A DNA stretch of 64,000 nucleotides from Thalassospira profundimaris (lineage in GTDB: Bacteria > Pseudomonadota > Alphaproteobacteria > Rhodospirillales > Thalassospiraceae), in NCBI RefSeq assembly GCF_003326795.1, contig NZ_JPWI01000001.1, positions 248,001 through 312,000 on the forward strand. Direction: 5' to 3'. Shown here one piece after another: positions 32,336 to 41,267 of the stretch. The translations under genes and the position numbers were made by a program. The notes under the pieces are model-generated. The model was not told where the DNA came from. It made no database searches and saw only the letters and a program-made list of their open reading frames with translations. How positions within the stretch are numbered: the first letter of the stretch is position 1; each line of letters begins with the position of its first letter.

Positions 32336-33727
32336 TTGCAGACCGGCGCACCATTCAGTTTCGAACGTTTTACCTTTCCCGATCTTAAGACCCTGCTGGC
32401 TAAGGCAAGCCCGCTGCGGTCCGGCGACGTGCTTGCAGGACTTGCGGCAGGATCGGACGAAGAACGGGTTGCGGCACGCTTTGTGCTGGCTGATGTGCCG
32501 CTTAAACGCTTTCTGAACGAGGCACTGGTTCCTTATGAGGATGACGATGTCACGCGCATGATCATTGACGGTCATGACGCCGATGCCTTTGCGCCAGTAT
32601 CATCACTGACCGTCGGGGAATTTCGCAACTGGTTGCTGGGCGATGACGCCACGCCCGACGTTCTTCGCAACCTTGCACCCGGCCTGACGCCCGAAATGGT
32701 CGCAGCGGTCTCCAAACTGATGCGCAATCAGGACCTGATCGCCGTGGCCAGGAAATGCCACGTGGTCACTGCCTTTCGCAATACCATCGGCCTGCCCGGC
32801 CATCTGGCCGTGCGCCTGCAACCCAACCATCCGACCGATGATCCGGCCGGGGTCGCGGCATCCATCCTTGATGGTTTGATGCATGGCAGCGGCGATGCGG
32901 TGATTGGCATCAATCCCGCAACTGACAGCCCCGAAGCGATGATCGATCTTTTAAAACTGATCGACGAGGTTCGCGAGCGGATCGATATCCCGACCCAGTC
33001 CTGTGTGCTGGCCCATGTCACGACCGCGATTGACGTGATGGCGCGCAATGCCCCGGTTGATCTGGTGTTTCAATCCATCGCCGGAACCCAGAAGGCCAAT
33101 GAAAGTTTCGGTATCACGCAGGCCATGCTGGCCGAGGCCGAAGACGCCGCCAAGGGGCTTAAACGTGGCACGGTTGGCAATAATGTCATGTATTTCGAAA
33201 CCGGGCAGGGTGCGGCATTGTCGGCCGATGCCCACGAAGGACTTGATCAGCAAACGGTCGAAACCCGTGCCTATGCGGTTGCCCGCAAATATTCCCCGCT
33301 TCTGGTCAATACGGTGGTCGGCTTTATCGGGCCGGAATATCTGTTTGATGGCAAACAGATCACCCGCGCCGGGCTTGAAGACCATTTCTGTGGCAAGCTG
33401 CTTGGCGTGCCGATGGGCTGTGATGTCTGCTATACCAACCATGCCGAAGCCGATCAGGACGATATGGATAACCTCCTGACCCTGCTGGGCGTTGCCGGAT
33501 GCAACTTTGTCATCGGGGTACCCGGTGCGGATGACATCATGCTTAATTACCAAAGTACCAGCTTCCATGATGCGATGTATCTGCGGTCGGTACTTGGGCT
33601 GGAACCCGCCCCGGAATTTGCCGCATGGCTGCGCAAGATGGATATCCTTGATCAGAATGGCCGCACCCGTCCACAGCTTGACGGGCAAGCCGCCCAGAAC
33701 CTTCTGGCATGGTCGGGGGCCGCGTGA
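32336..33727 (+). CDS. eutB: Ethanolamine ammonia-lyase large subunit
   Basis: EutB is the catalytic subunit that, with adenosylcobalamin, converts ethanolamine to acetaldehyde and ammonia. The 463 residues show FTFPDLKTLLAKASPLRSGD, IGLPGHLAVRLQPNHPTDDP, GDAVIGINPATDS, FQSIAGTQKANESFGI, FYF-like MYFETGQGAALSADAH and MGCDVCYTNHAEADQDDMD, which are all EutB blocks. The start is a TTG, chosen because AGGAGG sits six bases upstream and the family N-terminus begins there. It needs the B12 made by the cob genes of this window. No eut microcompartment genes are nearby; eutC follows directly. Confidence 0.96.
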   Translation: MQTGAPFSFERFTFPDLKTLLAKASPLRSGDVLAGLAAGSDEERVAARFVLADVPLKRFLNEALVPYEDDDVTRMIIDGHDADAFAPVSSLTVGEFRNWLLGDDATPDVLRNLAPGLTPEMVAAVSKLMRNQDLIAVARKCHVVTAFRNTIGLPGHLAVRLQPNHPTDDPAGVAASILDGLMHGSGDAVIGINPATDSPEAMIDLLKLIDEVRERIDIPTQSCVLAHVTTAIDVMARNAPVDLVFQSIAGTQKANESFGITQAMLAEAEDAAKGLKRGTVGNNVMYFETGQGAALSADAHEGLDQQTVETRAYAVARKYSPLLVNTVVGFIGPEYLFDGKQITRAGLEDHFCGKLLGVPMGCDVCYTNHAEADQDDMDNLLTLLGVAGCNFVIGVPGADDIMLNYQSTSFHDAMYLRSVLGLEPAPEFAAWLRKMDILDQNGRTRPQLDGQAAQNLLAWSGAA

Positions 33728-34500
33728 TGAGCAAGCTTTCTGACAAGAAAATACCGAGCGGCCTTGATCCATGGAATGCATTGCGTATCCATACCGATGC
33801 CCGTATCGGTCTTGGCCGGGTCGGGGATGGTTTGCCGACCGAAAGGTTGCTTGAATTCCAGATGGCCCATGCACGCGCCCGTGATTCGGTGCATATGGCA
33901 TTTGATGCCAGTGGTGTGCGCGCACAGCTTGCATCCCTTGATCAGACGATCCTTGATGTCCATTCCGCGGCACCGGACCGGGCAACCTATTTGCAACGCC
34001 CCGATCTGGGCCGTCTGCTTGACGATGCTTCACGCGAAACGCTGACCACGCACAAGGCGCGCTATGACGTCGCCTTCATTCTGGCCGATGGCCTGTCGGC
34101 GCGGGCGACCCATGATCACGGCGCCAATACGCTGTCGCTGATCCTTAAACGGTTGGGTGATAGCTGGTCGATTGCGCCGATCACGCTGGCAACCCAGTCG
34201 CGTGTCGGACTGGGCGATGAAATCGGAACCGCCCTTGGGGCAAAACTGACCGTGATGCTGATTGGCGAGCGCCCCGGATTGTCGAGTGCAGACTCCCTTG
34301 GGGCCTATCTGACATGGGCCCCAAAACCCGGTCGATCCAATGCGGATCGCAACTGTGTCTCAAACATCCGCCCGGCCGGGCTGGCCCCGGAGAAGGCGGC
34401 CGACAAGATTGCCTATCTGATGAGCGAGGCCCGGAAACTTGGTCTTTCAGGCGTCGCCTTGAAGGATAACTCATCCAGTCCGGCGCTGATTGAAGGCTGA
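33727..34500 (+). CDS. eutC: Ethanolamine ammonia-lyase small subunit
   Basis: The 257-residue partner of EutB that helps bind adenosylcobalamin. Family segments are LRIHTDARIGLGRVGDGLPTERLLEFQMAHARARDSVH, of which ARIGLGRVGDGLPTERLLEFQ is the core, DVAFILADGLSARATHDH, and GERPGLSSADSLGAYLTW. The start overlaps the eutB stop as TGATG, so the two are translationally coupled in the expected 1:1 ratio; the frame opens earlier at 33709. A bidirectional terminator follows 10 bases after the stop. Confidence 0.95.
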   Translation: MSKLSDKKIPSGLDPWNALRIHTDARIGLGRVGDGLPTERLLEFQMAHARARDSVHMAFDASGVRAQLASLDQTILDVHSAAPDRATYLQRPDLGRLLDDASRETLTTHKARYDVAFILADGLSARATHDHGANTLSLILKRLGDSWSIAPITLATQSRVGLGDEIGTALGAKLTVMLIGERPGLSSADSLGAYLTWAPKPGRSNADRNCVSNIRPAGLAPEKAADKIAYLMSEARKLGLSGVALKDNSSSPALIEG

Positions 34501-34510
34501 TTCGCCCAAA

Positions 34511-34534
34511 AAAAGGGGGGCGATGCCCCCTTTT
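34511..34534. terminator. Bidirectional terminator between eutC and the YciI gene
   Basis: AAAAGGGGG and CCCCCTTTT form a 9-bp stem with a 6-base loop. T-rich flanks on both strands serve the convergent eutC and YciI genes. Confidence 0.9.
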
Positions 34535-34554
34535 CTATTTCATTTCCAATGGCG

Positions 34555-34839
34555 TCAGGCCCGAAGCGCCTCAAGCCCGTCGGCAACCATGACCGGATCA
34601 AATTCAGTGATGGTGTAATCGGCCAGATCATGTTGATGAAACGGATCGCGGGTCAGTTCTTCTTCAAGGGCTGCCCTGTCGCCACGTGCCAGAATCACAC
34701 CACCATCGCGCGGCACCTTTCGCCCGGATGCCAGAAACATCCCCTTGGCATAGGCTGATTTCAGCCATGCAATATGCCCGTCAATATGGGCATCAACCTG
34801 TTCGAGTGGCACCTTGTAGCTGAGCGATACGATAAACAT
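34555..34839 (-). CDS. YciI-like protein
   Basis: A 94-residue YCII-domain protein: MFIVSLSYKVPLEQVDAHIDGHIAWLKSAYAKGMFLASGRKVPRDGGVIL shows the conserved His in HIAWL and the glycine-rich turn after FLASG. Proteins of this ferredoxin-like fold are small, dimeric and of mostly unknown function, some with a proposed enzymatic His/Asp pair. I start at the ATG at 34839 because GGAAG lies just upstream; a TTG five codons earlier is possible. It is convergent with eutC and is followed upstream by the rubrerythrin gene on the same strand. Confidence 0.88.
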   Translation of the reverse strand: MFIVSLSYKVPLEQVDAHIDGHIAWLKSAYAKGMFLASGRKVPRDGGVILARGDRAALEEELTRDPFHQHDLADYTITEFDPVMVADGLEALRA

Positions 34840-34943
34840 CAGATCTTCCTGCAAGCGGTTCAGATATCGGGTTCATTCGGAAAGTCGGTAGTTTCGCAAC
34901 AAACCGCAAATCACATTTTGGCGATGTGGCCATTGCTGTGTGA

Positions 34944-35372
34944 TCAGTCCTGATGGCCTGAAAGCCGGTTCAAAAGGCGTTCGATACGCTCGGCATGGGC
35001 GGCTTCGCCGCGGGCAACACTTTCAAACCATGCAGCGACATCTTCAAGGCCTTCCTCGCGCGCGATGCGGGCCATTTCCGGATAGCTTGTCTCTGCCTCG
35101 TCCTTTTCCTGGGCAAGGGCTGCTTCCAGATTAAGCCGGGTGGTGCCAAGCGGCTTTCCGGTCAGAGGATCACCGCTGGATTCCAGAAATTCCAGATGGC
35201 CAAATGCATGACCTGTTTCGGCCTCGGCGGCGGTTCTGAAAAGTTCGGCTGCCTCGGTCTGACCTTCAATATCGGCCTGTTGGGCAAAATAGAGATAGCG
35301 ACGGTTGGTCTGGGCTTCTGCGGCGAAGGCTGCGCGCAGGTTTTTCTCGGTCCGTGTACCCTTGAGCGCCAT
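34944..35372 (-). CDS. Rubrerythrin-like diiron protein without rubredoxin domain
   Basis: A 142-residue four-helix bundle. The diiron ligands are visible as EAQTNRRYLYFAQQA (first Glu), AEAETGHAFGHLEFL (E-x2-H), EKDEAETSYPEMAR and ARGEAAHAERIERLL (E-x2-H). There is no C-terminal rubredoxin Cys4 domain, so this is an erythrin/sulerythrin-type protein, expected to reduce peroxide or store iron. It sits beside the Irr regulator gene, which lies 228 bases upstream on the same strand, so iron or peroxide control is likely. Confidence 0.88.
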   Translation of the reverse strand: MALKGTRTEKNLRAAFAAEAQTNRRYLYFAQQADIEGQTEAAELFRTAAEAETGHAFGHLEFLESSGDPLTGKPLGTTRLNLEAALAQEKDEAETSYPEMARIAREEGLEDVAAWFESVARGEAAHAERIERLLNRLSGHQD

Positions 35373-35431
35373 GTGCGCTGTCCTTTGTTATTGTTCGCGA
35401 TCGGTTGTCACATAACCACGCGAAAGACGTA

Positions 35432-35467
35432 AAAATAAGGCGGCGGGACATTTCATCCCGCCGCCTT
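35432..35467 (-). terminator. Intrinsic terminator of irr
   Basis: AAGGCGGCGGGA and TCCCGCCGCCTT form a perfect 12-bp stem with a 7-base loop. On the minus strand it is followed by ATTTTT. It lies about 135 bases after the irr stop and 60 before the rubrerythrin start, separating the two units. Confidence 0.88.
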
Positions 35468-35600
35468 CTTATGTGTCCTGAAATTCCGGATCGTCAACCG
35501 TCACAGGGGCAATTGCACCGGGTCAATCGCGGATTTCATCTGTCTGTTACGCACCACAACAGACGATGTGGTCACAGATCAAATTCAAACGCCTGACGGC

Positions 35601-36041
35601 TTAGGCTGCATCCTGTTCCGTGCAATTGCGGCGCAGACGGAAGACCAGATCAACCGATGCTAGTTCGGTACCGTTTGGCATGCTCGGAATGCTGTTGATC
35701 TGTACCGAGTCTGCGGGAATGTCGGACAGAAGCCCGTCTTCCTCGCAATAGAAATGGTAATGCGGTGAGGTGTTGGTATCGAAATAGGACCGGCCCGGAT
35801 CAATCACGATCTCGTTGAGCAAACCGGCATCGGTGAACTGATGCAGGGTATTGTAAACCGTTGCCAGTGATACCTTGATGCTATTGCTCATGGCTTCGGA
35901 ATGAAGCTGTTCGGCCGTTACATGCCGATGTCCGTTTTCAAACAGCAGACGCGCAAGCGCCAGTCGCTGACGGGTTGGTCGCAGATTGGCATCTTTGAGC
36001 CGGTTCAAGGCGTCGGTATATGGACGCGAAGTGGTTCTCAT
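35601..36041 (-). CDS. irr: Irr-like Fur-family iron response regulator
   Basis: A 146-residue Fur-family protein. The winged helix is NLRPTRQRLALARLLFENGHRHVTAEQLHSEA with SLATVYNTLHQFTDAGLL as recognition helix. The metal region reads RSYFDTNTSPHYHFYCEEDGLLSDIP; the sequence YFDTNxxxHxHFxxEE(D)G and IPxxSVQ follow Bradyrhizobium Irr rather than Fur or PerR, and the HYH triplet lies at 94-96. The CxxC structural zinc motifs of PerR are absent. Irr activates or represses iron and heme genes under low iron. It lies beside a rubrerythrin gene; a second Fur-family gene is at 58342. Confidence 0.82.
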   Translation of the reverse strand: MRTTSRPYTDALNRLKDANLRPTRQRLALARLLFENGHRHVTAEQLHSEAMSNSIKVSLATVYNTLHQFTDAGLLNEIVIDPGRSYFDTNTSPHYHFYCEEDGLLSDIPADSVQINSIPSMPNGTELASVDLVFRLRRNCTEQDAA

Positions 36042-36176
36042 GTCTTTGCCCCTATCATTGGTAAAACCGGCATTGCGGTTCCGTTAAATTCCATGATCAG
36101 ACTAGAGAACCCGGGCGCACGATTCTTTGATTTTGATCAACTACAATAAGATGTAGAAACCAGACCGCCCCAAATA

Positions 36177-36202
36177 AAAAGGGCCGGAAAACCGGCCCTT
36201 TT
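36177..36202. terminator. Bidirectional terminator downstream of the nitronate-monooxygenase-like gene
   Basis: AAAAGGGCCGG and CCGGCCCTTTT form an 11-bp perfect stem with a 4-base loop, with T-runs on both strands. It ends 24 bases after the minus-strand gene's stop. Confidence 0.93.
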
Positions 36203-36226
36203 CGAATAAGTATGCGATTTGACTGA

Positions 36227-37636
36227 TCAATCGCCGGTCATGATGCGATCAACCAGCTCCTTGACGGTCGGAATATTGCCATTGGCATAGAACGGATCTT
36301 CACCGAATTTGTAGGCATTGTGGCCTGCAAACATCAGTTCATTTTCGACCGATGCACCATGGGCAATGTTCTGAAGCGTCTTCTGGATGCAGAAGGAACG
36401 CGGATCGGCACGCTTGCCGGTCGTACCTTCATGCTGTTCCCAGTTGGAGAACTGGCACTGTGACAGACAACCCATGCAATCGATCTGGTCTTTCTTGATC
36501 GTCAATGCACTGTCTGGCGTCACAAACACCATGGTCTCGTCCGGGGTCGGCATACCTTCGGTATAGCCGGCTTCAAGCCATGCACGTACCTTATCGGCAT
36601 CGTCTTCACGGACATAGATCGGGCGACCACGACGTCCCAGCGGAATACCGACATGCAGGTCTGCTTCGGCCGTACGGGAATACCGTACCTGACGATCAGA
36701 ACGCTGATGCAGGTCTTCAAGGAAGTCGTTGCGCACAGCCGAGCTATAGAAGCCGGTCGGGCTGAATTTATGCAGCGACACATCACCGTTCTGAAGACCG
36801 GTCAGGCGTTGTTTCCATTCAGCGGAAATCTCGCTTTCCTGGGTCAGAAGCGGACGGGTACCGAACTGGAAGGCCACCGGGGCAACTTCCGGATTGTCGA
36901 TCCAGTCTTCGAAATCACGCAGGAACCAGACACCACCGGCCATGATGATCGGAACATCATTAAGGCCGACGGAATTCATGAATTCACGCAGGGCCGCAAC
37001 ACGCGGGAACGGATCTTCGGGCACCAGCGGGTCTTCGGAATTCGAAAGACCGTTATGGCCACCAGCGCGCCATGGATCTTCATAGACCACGCCACCAAGC
37101 CATTCCGGAATCTTTTTATAGGCACGCAGCCACAAGGCACGGAACGCCCGTGCCGATGACACGATCGGATAGTAGTGAACACCATATTGCGCGGCGATCT
37201 GGGATATCTTGTAAGGCATGCCAGCCCCACAGGTTACCCCGTGAATCAGGCCTTTGGCACCTTCAAGAACACCATGAAGGATGGGTTCAGCACCCCCCAT
37301 TTCCCACAGCACGTTCATGTGCAGACGGCCTTCGCCGTTGCGCATTTCATGTGCGATCTGGGCCTGCGCAATACCGCCGCGGATACCATACGCAATCAGT
37401 TCCTGATGGCGATCACCGCGGGTTTTTCCTGCATATTCGACCGGGACCAGATTGCCGTTCTCGTCATACGAGTCGGCATTCACAGCGGAAAAAGTCCCGA
37501 TACCGCCGGCAGCAGCCCATGCGCCGGAACTTTTACCCGTCGATACAGCAATGCCTTTGCCACCTTCAATAACTGGCAAGACTTCTTTACCCGACATGAC
37601 GAGCGGTTTAAGGGCTTTCAAATTCGTCTCTCCCAT
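36227..37636 (-). CDS. NAD(P)H-dependent flavin oxidoreductase, nitronate-monooxygenase family
   Basis: A ~469-residue FMN TIM-barrel protein of the 2-nitropropane dioxygenase family: GIAVSTGKSSGAWAAAGGIGTFSAVN at the start, GVTCGAGMPYKISQIAAQYG, IIMAGGVWFLRDFEDWI and FQFGTRPLLTQESEIS form the FMN/phosphate-binding blocks. A C-terminal segment CMGCLSQCQFSNW carries three closely spaced cysteines that could bind an iron-sulfur cluster. The start is uncertain: ATG 37636 begins MGETNLKALKP, but GGAGAG six bases before the TTG (Leu6) makes that codon a rival. It lies downstream of pnp on the same strand, separated by a hairpin. Confidence 0.85.
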   Translation of the reverse strand: MGETNLKALKPLVMSGKEVLPVIEGGKGIAVSTGKSSGAWAAAGGIGTFSAVNADSYDENGNLVPVEYAGKTRGDRHQELIAYGIRGGIAQAQIAHEMRNGEGRLHMNVLWEMGGAEPILHGVLEGAKGLIHGVTCGAGMPYKISQIAAQYGVHYYPIVSSARAFRALWLRAYKKIPEWLGGVVYEDPWRAGGHNGLSNSEDPLVPEDPFPRVAALREFMNSVGLNDVPIIMAGGVWFLRDFEDWIDNPEVAPVAFQFGTRPLLTQESEISAEWKQRLTGLQNGDVSLHKFSPTGFYSSAVRNDFLEDLHQRSDRQVRYSRTAEADLHVGIPLGRRGRPIYVREDDADKVRAWLEAGYTEGMPTPDETMVFVTPDSALTIKKDQIDCMGCLSQCQFSNWEQHEGTTGKRADPRSFCIQKTLQNIAHGASVENELMFAGHNAYKFGEDPFYANGNIPTVKELVDRIMTGD

Positions 37637-37673
37637 TCGGCATTTGCCTGCGATGCCTCTGCATCGCACAGAG

Positions 37674-37709
37674 TGCCGGACGACGTATTGTTATTGTCGT
37701 CGTCCGGCA
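37674..37709. repeat. Long hairpin just after pnp
   Basis: TGCCGGACGACG and CGTCGTCCGGCA form a perfect 12-bp stem with a 12-base loop, starting 11 bases past the pnp stop. No T-run follows on the minus strand, so it may stabilise the pnp 3' end or mark RNA processing instead of terminating. Confidence 0.6.
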
Positions 37710-37720
37710 TACCGTTTTGC

Positions 37721-39844
37721 TTATTCGGCTTCGCCTGCTTCGAGGTCGGCACCGGTTTCCTGATCGACGCGCTTCATCGACAGTTTGATTTTGCCACGGT
37801 CATCGAAACCGATGACCTTGACTTTAACCTGGTCGCCTTCTTTCACGATGTCCGAAACCTGTTTGACACGCTCTGGTGCCAGCTCGGAGATGTGAACAAG
37901 ACCGTCGCGTGCGCCGAAGAAATTAACGAACGCACCGAAATCAACGGCCTTAACAACCTTACCATCATAGATATGATTCAATTCAGGTTCCGCAACGATG
38001 GATTTGATCCAATCCACAGCCTGCTTGCCTTTTGCACCGTCGGTATGTGCGACAGTGATCGAACCATCATCTTCAATATCGACCTTGGCGCCGGTTTCTT
38101 CGCAGATTTCGCGAATGACCTTGCCGCCCGAACCGATGACGTCACGGATTTTGTCTTTCGGGATCGAGAACTGGGTGATGGTCGGCGCGTTGCCCGATAC
38201 TTCACCACGTGCTTCCGGCAGAGCCTTGGCCATTTCGCCAAGGATGTGCAGACGACCGTCACGTGCCTGTTTCAGAGCGATCTGCATGATCTCCGGGGTT
38301 ACCGAGGTGATCTTGATATCCATCTGAAGCGAGGTAATACCGTTTTCGGTACCGGCAACCTTGAAGTCCATGTCGCCAAGGTGATCTTCATCACCCATGA
38401 TGTCGGACAGAACTGCGAAGTCTTCTTCTTCCTTGATCAGGCCCATTGCAATACCTGCAACCGGACGTGCCAGCGGAACACCCGCATCCATCATCGCAAG
38501 CGAGCTTGCGCAAACGGTTGCCATCGAAGAAGAACCGTTGGATTCGGTAACTTCGGAAACGATACGGGTGGTGTAAGGGAAGGCGTCCTTACCCGGCATC
38601 AGCGGATGCAGGGCGCGCCATGCCAGTTTACCGTGACCGATTTCACGACGGCCCGGCGAACCCATACGACCAGCTTCACCAACCGAGTAGGGCGGGAAGT
38701 TGTAATGCAGCATGAAGCTTTCACGGTATTCACCGTCAAGCGCGTCAACGATCTGCTCGTCCTGACCGGTACCAAGGGTAACGACAGCCAGTGCCTGGGT
38801 TTCACCACGGGTGAACAGCGACGAACCATGCGAGCGCGGCAGAACCGAAACTTCGCCAAGGATCGGGCGAACGTCTGCGCCGGTACGGCCATCGATACGC
38901 TTGCCGGTTTTCAGGATCGCACCGCGAACGATGTCTTTTTCCAGATCCTTGATGATCGAGGAAACCTTGCCTTTGAGTTCATCAGGAACTTCATCACCAA
39001 GTTTCTCGACGATGGCAGCTTTGGCCGCCGAAACAGCAGCCGAACGTTCCTGTTTGACAACATTGGCATAAGCCGCGGTCAGGCCTTCGGTGCCAAGACC
39101 GGCAATTTTTTCGACCAGTGCGTCGTAACCTTCCGGAAGCTCTGCAACGTCACGCGGTTCTTTGGCTGCTTCTTCGGCCAGATCAATGATCAGGTCGAGA
39201 ACGCTCTGGAACTGTTCGTGACCGAATTTGACAGCGCCGAGCATGATTTCTTCGGACAGTTCGGATGCTTCGGACTCAACCATCATCACGCCGTCACGGG
39301 TACCGGCAACAACAAGGTCAAGATCGCCTTCCTTGATGGCTTCGCTCGACGGGTTCAGAAGGTATTCACCATCCTTGTAACCGACGCGTGCTGCACCGAT
39401 CGGACCGAGGAACGGCAGACCGGAAATGGTCAGGGCCGCCGAGGTACCAATCATCGAAACGATGTCCGGATCATTTTCCATGTCATGCGACAGGACAGTA
39501 CAAACGATCTGGGTGTCGTTACGGTATTGCGGGTGGAACAGCGGACGGATCGGACGGTCGATCAGACGCGAAACAAGGGTTTCTTTTTCCGACGGACGGC
39601 CTTCACGTTTGAAGAAACCACCCGGGATTTTGCCAGCGGCAAATGCTTTTTCCTGATAGTTGACGGTCAGCGGGAAAAAGTCGACATCCGGGCGCGGCTG
39701 CTTGGCGCCAACAGCGGTACAAAGAACGACGGTTTCACCATAGGTTACCTTGACGGCACCATCGGCCTGACGAGCAATCTTACCGGTTTCGAGAACCAGT
39801 TTGGCATTGCCCCACTGCATTTCCTTACGGACGACATTAAACAT
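37721..39844 (-). CDS. pnp: Polynucleotide phosphorylase
   Basis: A 3'-5' phosphorolytic exoribonuclease and component of RNA degradation complexes, 707 residues. Two RNase PH domains (first starting [30 protein letters not shown], second around [32 protein letters not shown], of which [14 protein letters not shown] is catalytic) are joined by a helical linker, then a KH domain ([23 protein letters not shown]) and a C-terminal S1 domain ([31 protein letters not shown]). It follows rpsO on the minus strand, with a strong hairpin in the gap that resembles the RNase III site which autoregulates pnp in other bacteria. Confidence 0.98.
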   Translation of the reverse strand: MFNVVRKEMQWGNAKLVLETGKIARQADGAVKVTYGETVVLCTAVGAKQPRPDVDFFPLTVNYQEKAFAAGKIPGGFFKREGRPSEKETLVSRLIDRPIRPLFHPQYRNDTQIVCTVLSHDMENDPDIVSMIGTSAALTISGLPFLGPIGAARVGYKDGEYLLNPSSEAIKEGDLDLVVAGTRDGVMMVESEASELSEEIMLGAVKFGHEQFQSVLDLIIDLAEEAAKEPRDVAELPEGYDALVEKIAGLGTEGLTAAYANVVKQERSAAVSAAKAAIVEKLGDEVPDELKGKVSSIIKDLEKDIVRGAILKTGKRIDGRTGADVRPILGEVSVLPRSHGSSLFTRGETQALAVVTLGTGQDEQIVDALDGEYRESFMLHYNFPPYSVGEAGRMGSPGRREIGHGKLAWRALHPLMPGKDAFPYTTRIVSEVTESNGSSSMATVCASSLAMMDAGVPLARPVAGIAMGLIKEEEDFAVLSDIMGDEDHLGDMDFKVAGTENGITSLQMDIKITSVTPEIMQIALKQARDGRLHILGEMAKALPEARGEVSGNAPTITQFSIPKDKIRDVIGSGGKVIREICEETGAKVDIEDDGSITVAHTDGAKGKQAVDWIKSIVAEPELNHIYDGKVVKAVDFGAFVNFFGARDGLVHISELAPERVKQVSDIVKEGDQVKVKVIGFDDRGKIKLSMKRVDQETGADLEAGEAE

Positions 39845-39904
39845 TATTTTCTCTTCCTCTTACAAACCTCTGGCGGACCCGGAATACTACACGAGTTCCG
39901 AACA

Positions 39905-39944
39905 CATTAATTATGAGGCTTTCATAACAGCTTCATAATTAATG
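39905..39944 (-). ncRNA. pnp leader hairpin, possible processing site
   Basis: CATTAATTATGA and TCATAATTAATG pair perfectly over 12 bases, extended by GGCT/AGCT to 16 pairs with one G-U, around an 8-base loop. It lies 61 bases upstream of pnp and downstream of the rpsO terminator. In E. coli, RNase III cleaves a stem in this place to start PNPase autocontrol; that parallel is inference. Confidence 0.65.
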
Positions 39945-40012
39945 GGTCCGGCGCAAGCAATCGGGTCGGCCCATCCGACCCTGCTTCTCGTGTCCCGATC
40001 CACCGGAACAAT

Positions 40013-40043
40013 AAAAAACGACGGCGGAGGTCTCCCTCCGCCG
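40013..40043 (-). terminator. Intrinsic terminator after rpsO
   Basis: CGGCGGAGG pairs with CCTCCGCCG over 9 bases with a 4-base loop, and on the minus strand TCGTTTTTTATT follows. It lies 11 bases after the rpsO stop, and readthrough would feed pnp, as in E. coli. Confidence 0.92.
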
Positions 40044-40053
40044 CAGTTTGAAA

Positions 40054-40323
40054 TCAGCGGCGAATACCGAGGCGTTCGATAACGCTCTCGTAACGCGACT
40101 GGTCTTTGCGCTGCAGATACTTCAGCAGGCGGCGACGCTGACCAACCATCATGAGAAGACCACGACGGCTATGGAAGTCGTGGTTATGTTCTTTCATGTG
40201 CTCGGTGAGGTTCTTGATCCGCTCGCTCAGGATTGCAACCTGGACTTCGGGGGAACCGGTGTCACCGTCTTTCTGAGCGTATTCTTTGATCAGCTCAGCT
40301 TTGCGTTCAGCAGTAATCGACAT
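40054..40323 (-). CDS. rpsO: 30S ribosomal protein S15
   Basis: The 89-residue protein S15 binds 16S rRNA in the platform of the small subunit. [71 protein letters not shown] shows the family blocks, including [11 protein letters not shown] and [17 protein letters not shown]. Its stop lies 11 bases before a strong terminator; truB precedes it by 17 bases. Position between truB and pnp is highly conserved. Confidence 0.99.
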   Translation of the reverse strand: MSITAERKAELIKEYAQKDGDTGSPEVQVAILSERIKNLTEHMKEHNHDFHSRRGLLMMVGQRRRLLKYLQRKDQSRYESVIERLGIRR

Positions 40324-40340
40324 CAGGCATCCTTTCGCCT

Positions 40341-41267
40341 TTAGAGATTAAAAACACGTACAGGCCGGATTTCGCCACCATTGATCTCCGCCAACGCTAC
40401 TGCGCGGTCATGGAGCATGGCACAGACGATTTCGTCCTGCACGACGGGGTTTTCGAGAGCATTGCGCTTTGCCACCGGCAACAGCCCGACAGGCTGCCCG
40501 GAAGAAAGGCGTTGCGCCTCGACTTCGGTCAAGGCCAGCGCCGGGATGTCGTCCAGCGCGGTCTCAACCGGAAGCATTTTCTTCATCACCTCTTCGGGGT
40601 CCATCTCGAGCAATTCCTGCAACGGGATGGCGTTTTCCTCCGAGAATGGCCCCGCCGATGTCCGGCGAAGCGCGGCGATATAGCCGACAGTACCAAGGCG
40701 CAGCGCAATATCGCGCGCCAAAGATCGCATATAGGCACCCTTGCCCGACACAACATCGAACACGGCGTGATCGCGATCCGGCATCTCGACCAGTCGAAGA
40801 TCCTTGATCAGAATCGGACGTGGCTTCAACACCACATCTTCATCGCGGCGCGCAAGATCATAGGCACGTTTGCCATTGACCTTGATCGCCGAAAACTTTG
40901 GCGGCACTTGCTGGATTTCGCCAATAAACTCGCCCAGCACGGCCTTGATTTCGTCTTCAGTCGGACGATGGTCAGAGGTTTCAATAACCTCGCCTTCGGC
41001 ATCGTCCGTGCTGCGTGCCTCGCCGAATTTCAGCGTCACACGATAACTTTTGCTGCCATCCATGACATAGGCAACCGTTTTGGTTGCTTCGCCAAAGGCA
41101 ATTGGCAGTACGCCGGATGCCAGCGGGTCAAGCGTCCCGCCATGTCCGGCCTTGTTGGCATCAAGCAGACGACGCACCTGGTTGACCACCGTTGACGAGG
41201 TGATCTCAAGGGGCTTGTCGACCGCCAGCCAGCCATTAATGCTTATACCGCGACGGCGACGCGCCAT
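40341..41267 (-). CDS. truB: tRNA pseudouridine(55) synthase
   Basis: TruB forms pseudouridine 55 in the T-loop of tRNAs and has chaperone activity for tRNA. The 308-residue protein shows [47 protein letters not shown], of which [12 protein letters not shown] contains the catalytic Asp, [20 protein letters not shown] and [15 protein letters not shown]. The start overlaps the rbfA stop by one base. It lies between rbfA and rpsO in the conserved translation block. Confidence 0.98.
   Translation of the reverse strand: MARRRRGISINGWLAVDKPLEITSSTVVNQVRRLLDANKAGHGGTLDPLASGVLPIAFGEATKTVAYVMDGSKSYRVTLKFGEARSTDDAEGEVIETSDHRPTEDEIKAVLGEFIGEIQQVPPKFSAIKVNGKRAYDLARRDEDVVLKPRPILIKDLRLVEMPDRDHAVFDVVSGKGAYMRSLARDIALRLGTVGYIAALRRTSAGPFSEENAIPLQELLEMDPEEVMKKMLPVETALDDIPALALTEVEAQRLSSGQPVGLLPVAKRNALENPVVQDEIVCAMLHDRAVALAEINGGEIRPVRVFNL

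Noticed and set aside
37175..39910. 911-codon open frame on the plus strand, antisense to pnp and the oxidoreductase
   Set aside because: It covers two well-identified minus-strand genes and their gap, lacks a ribosome-binding site and shows no family similarity.
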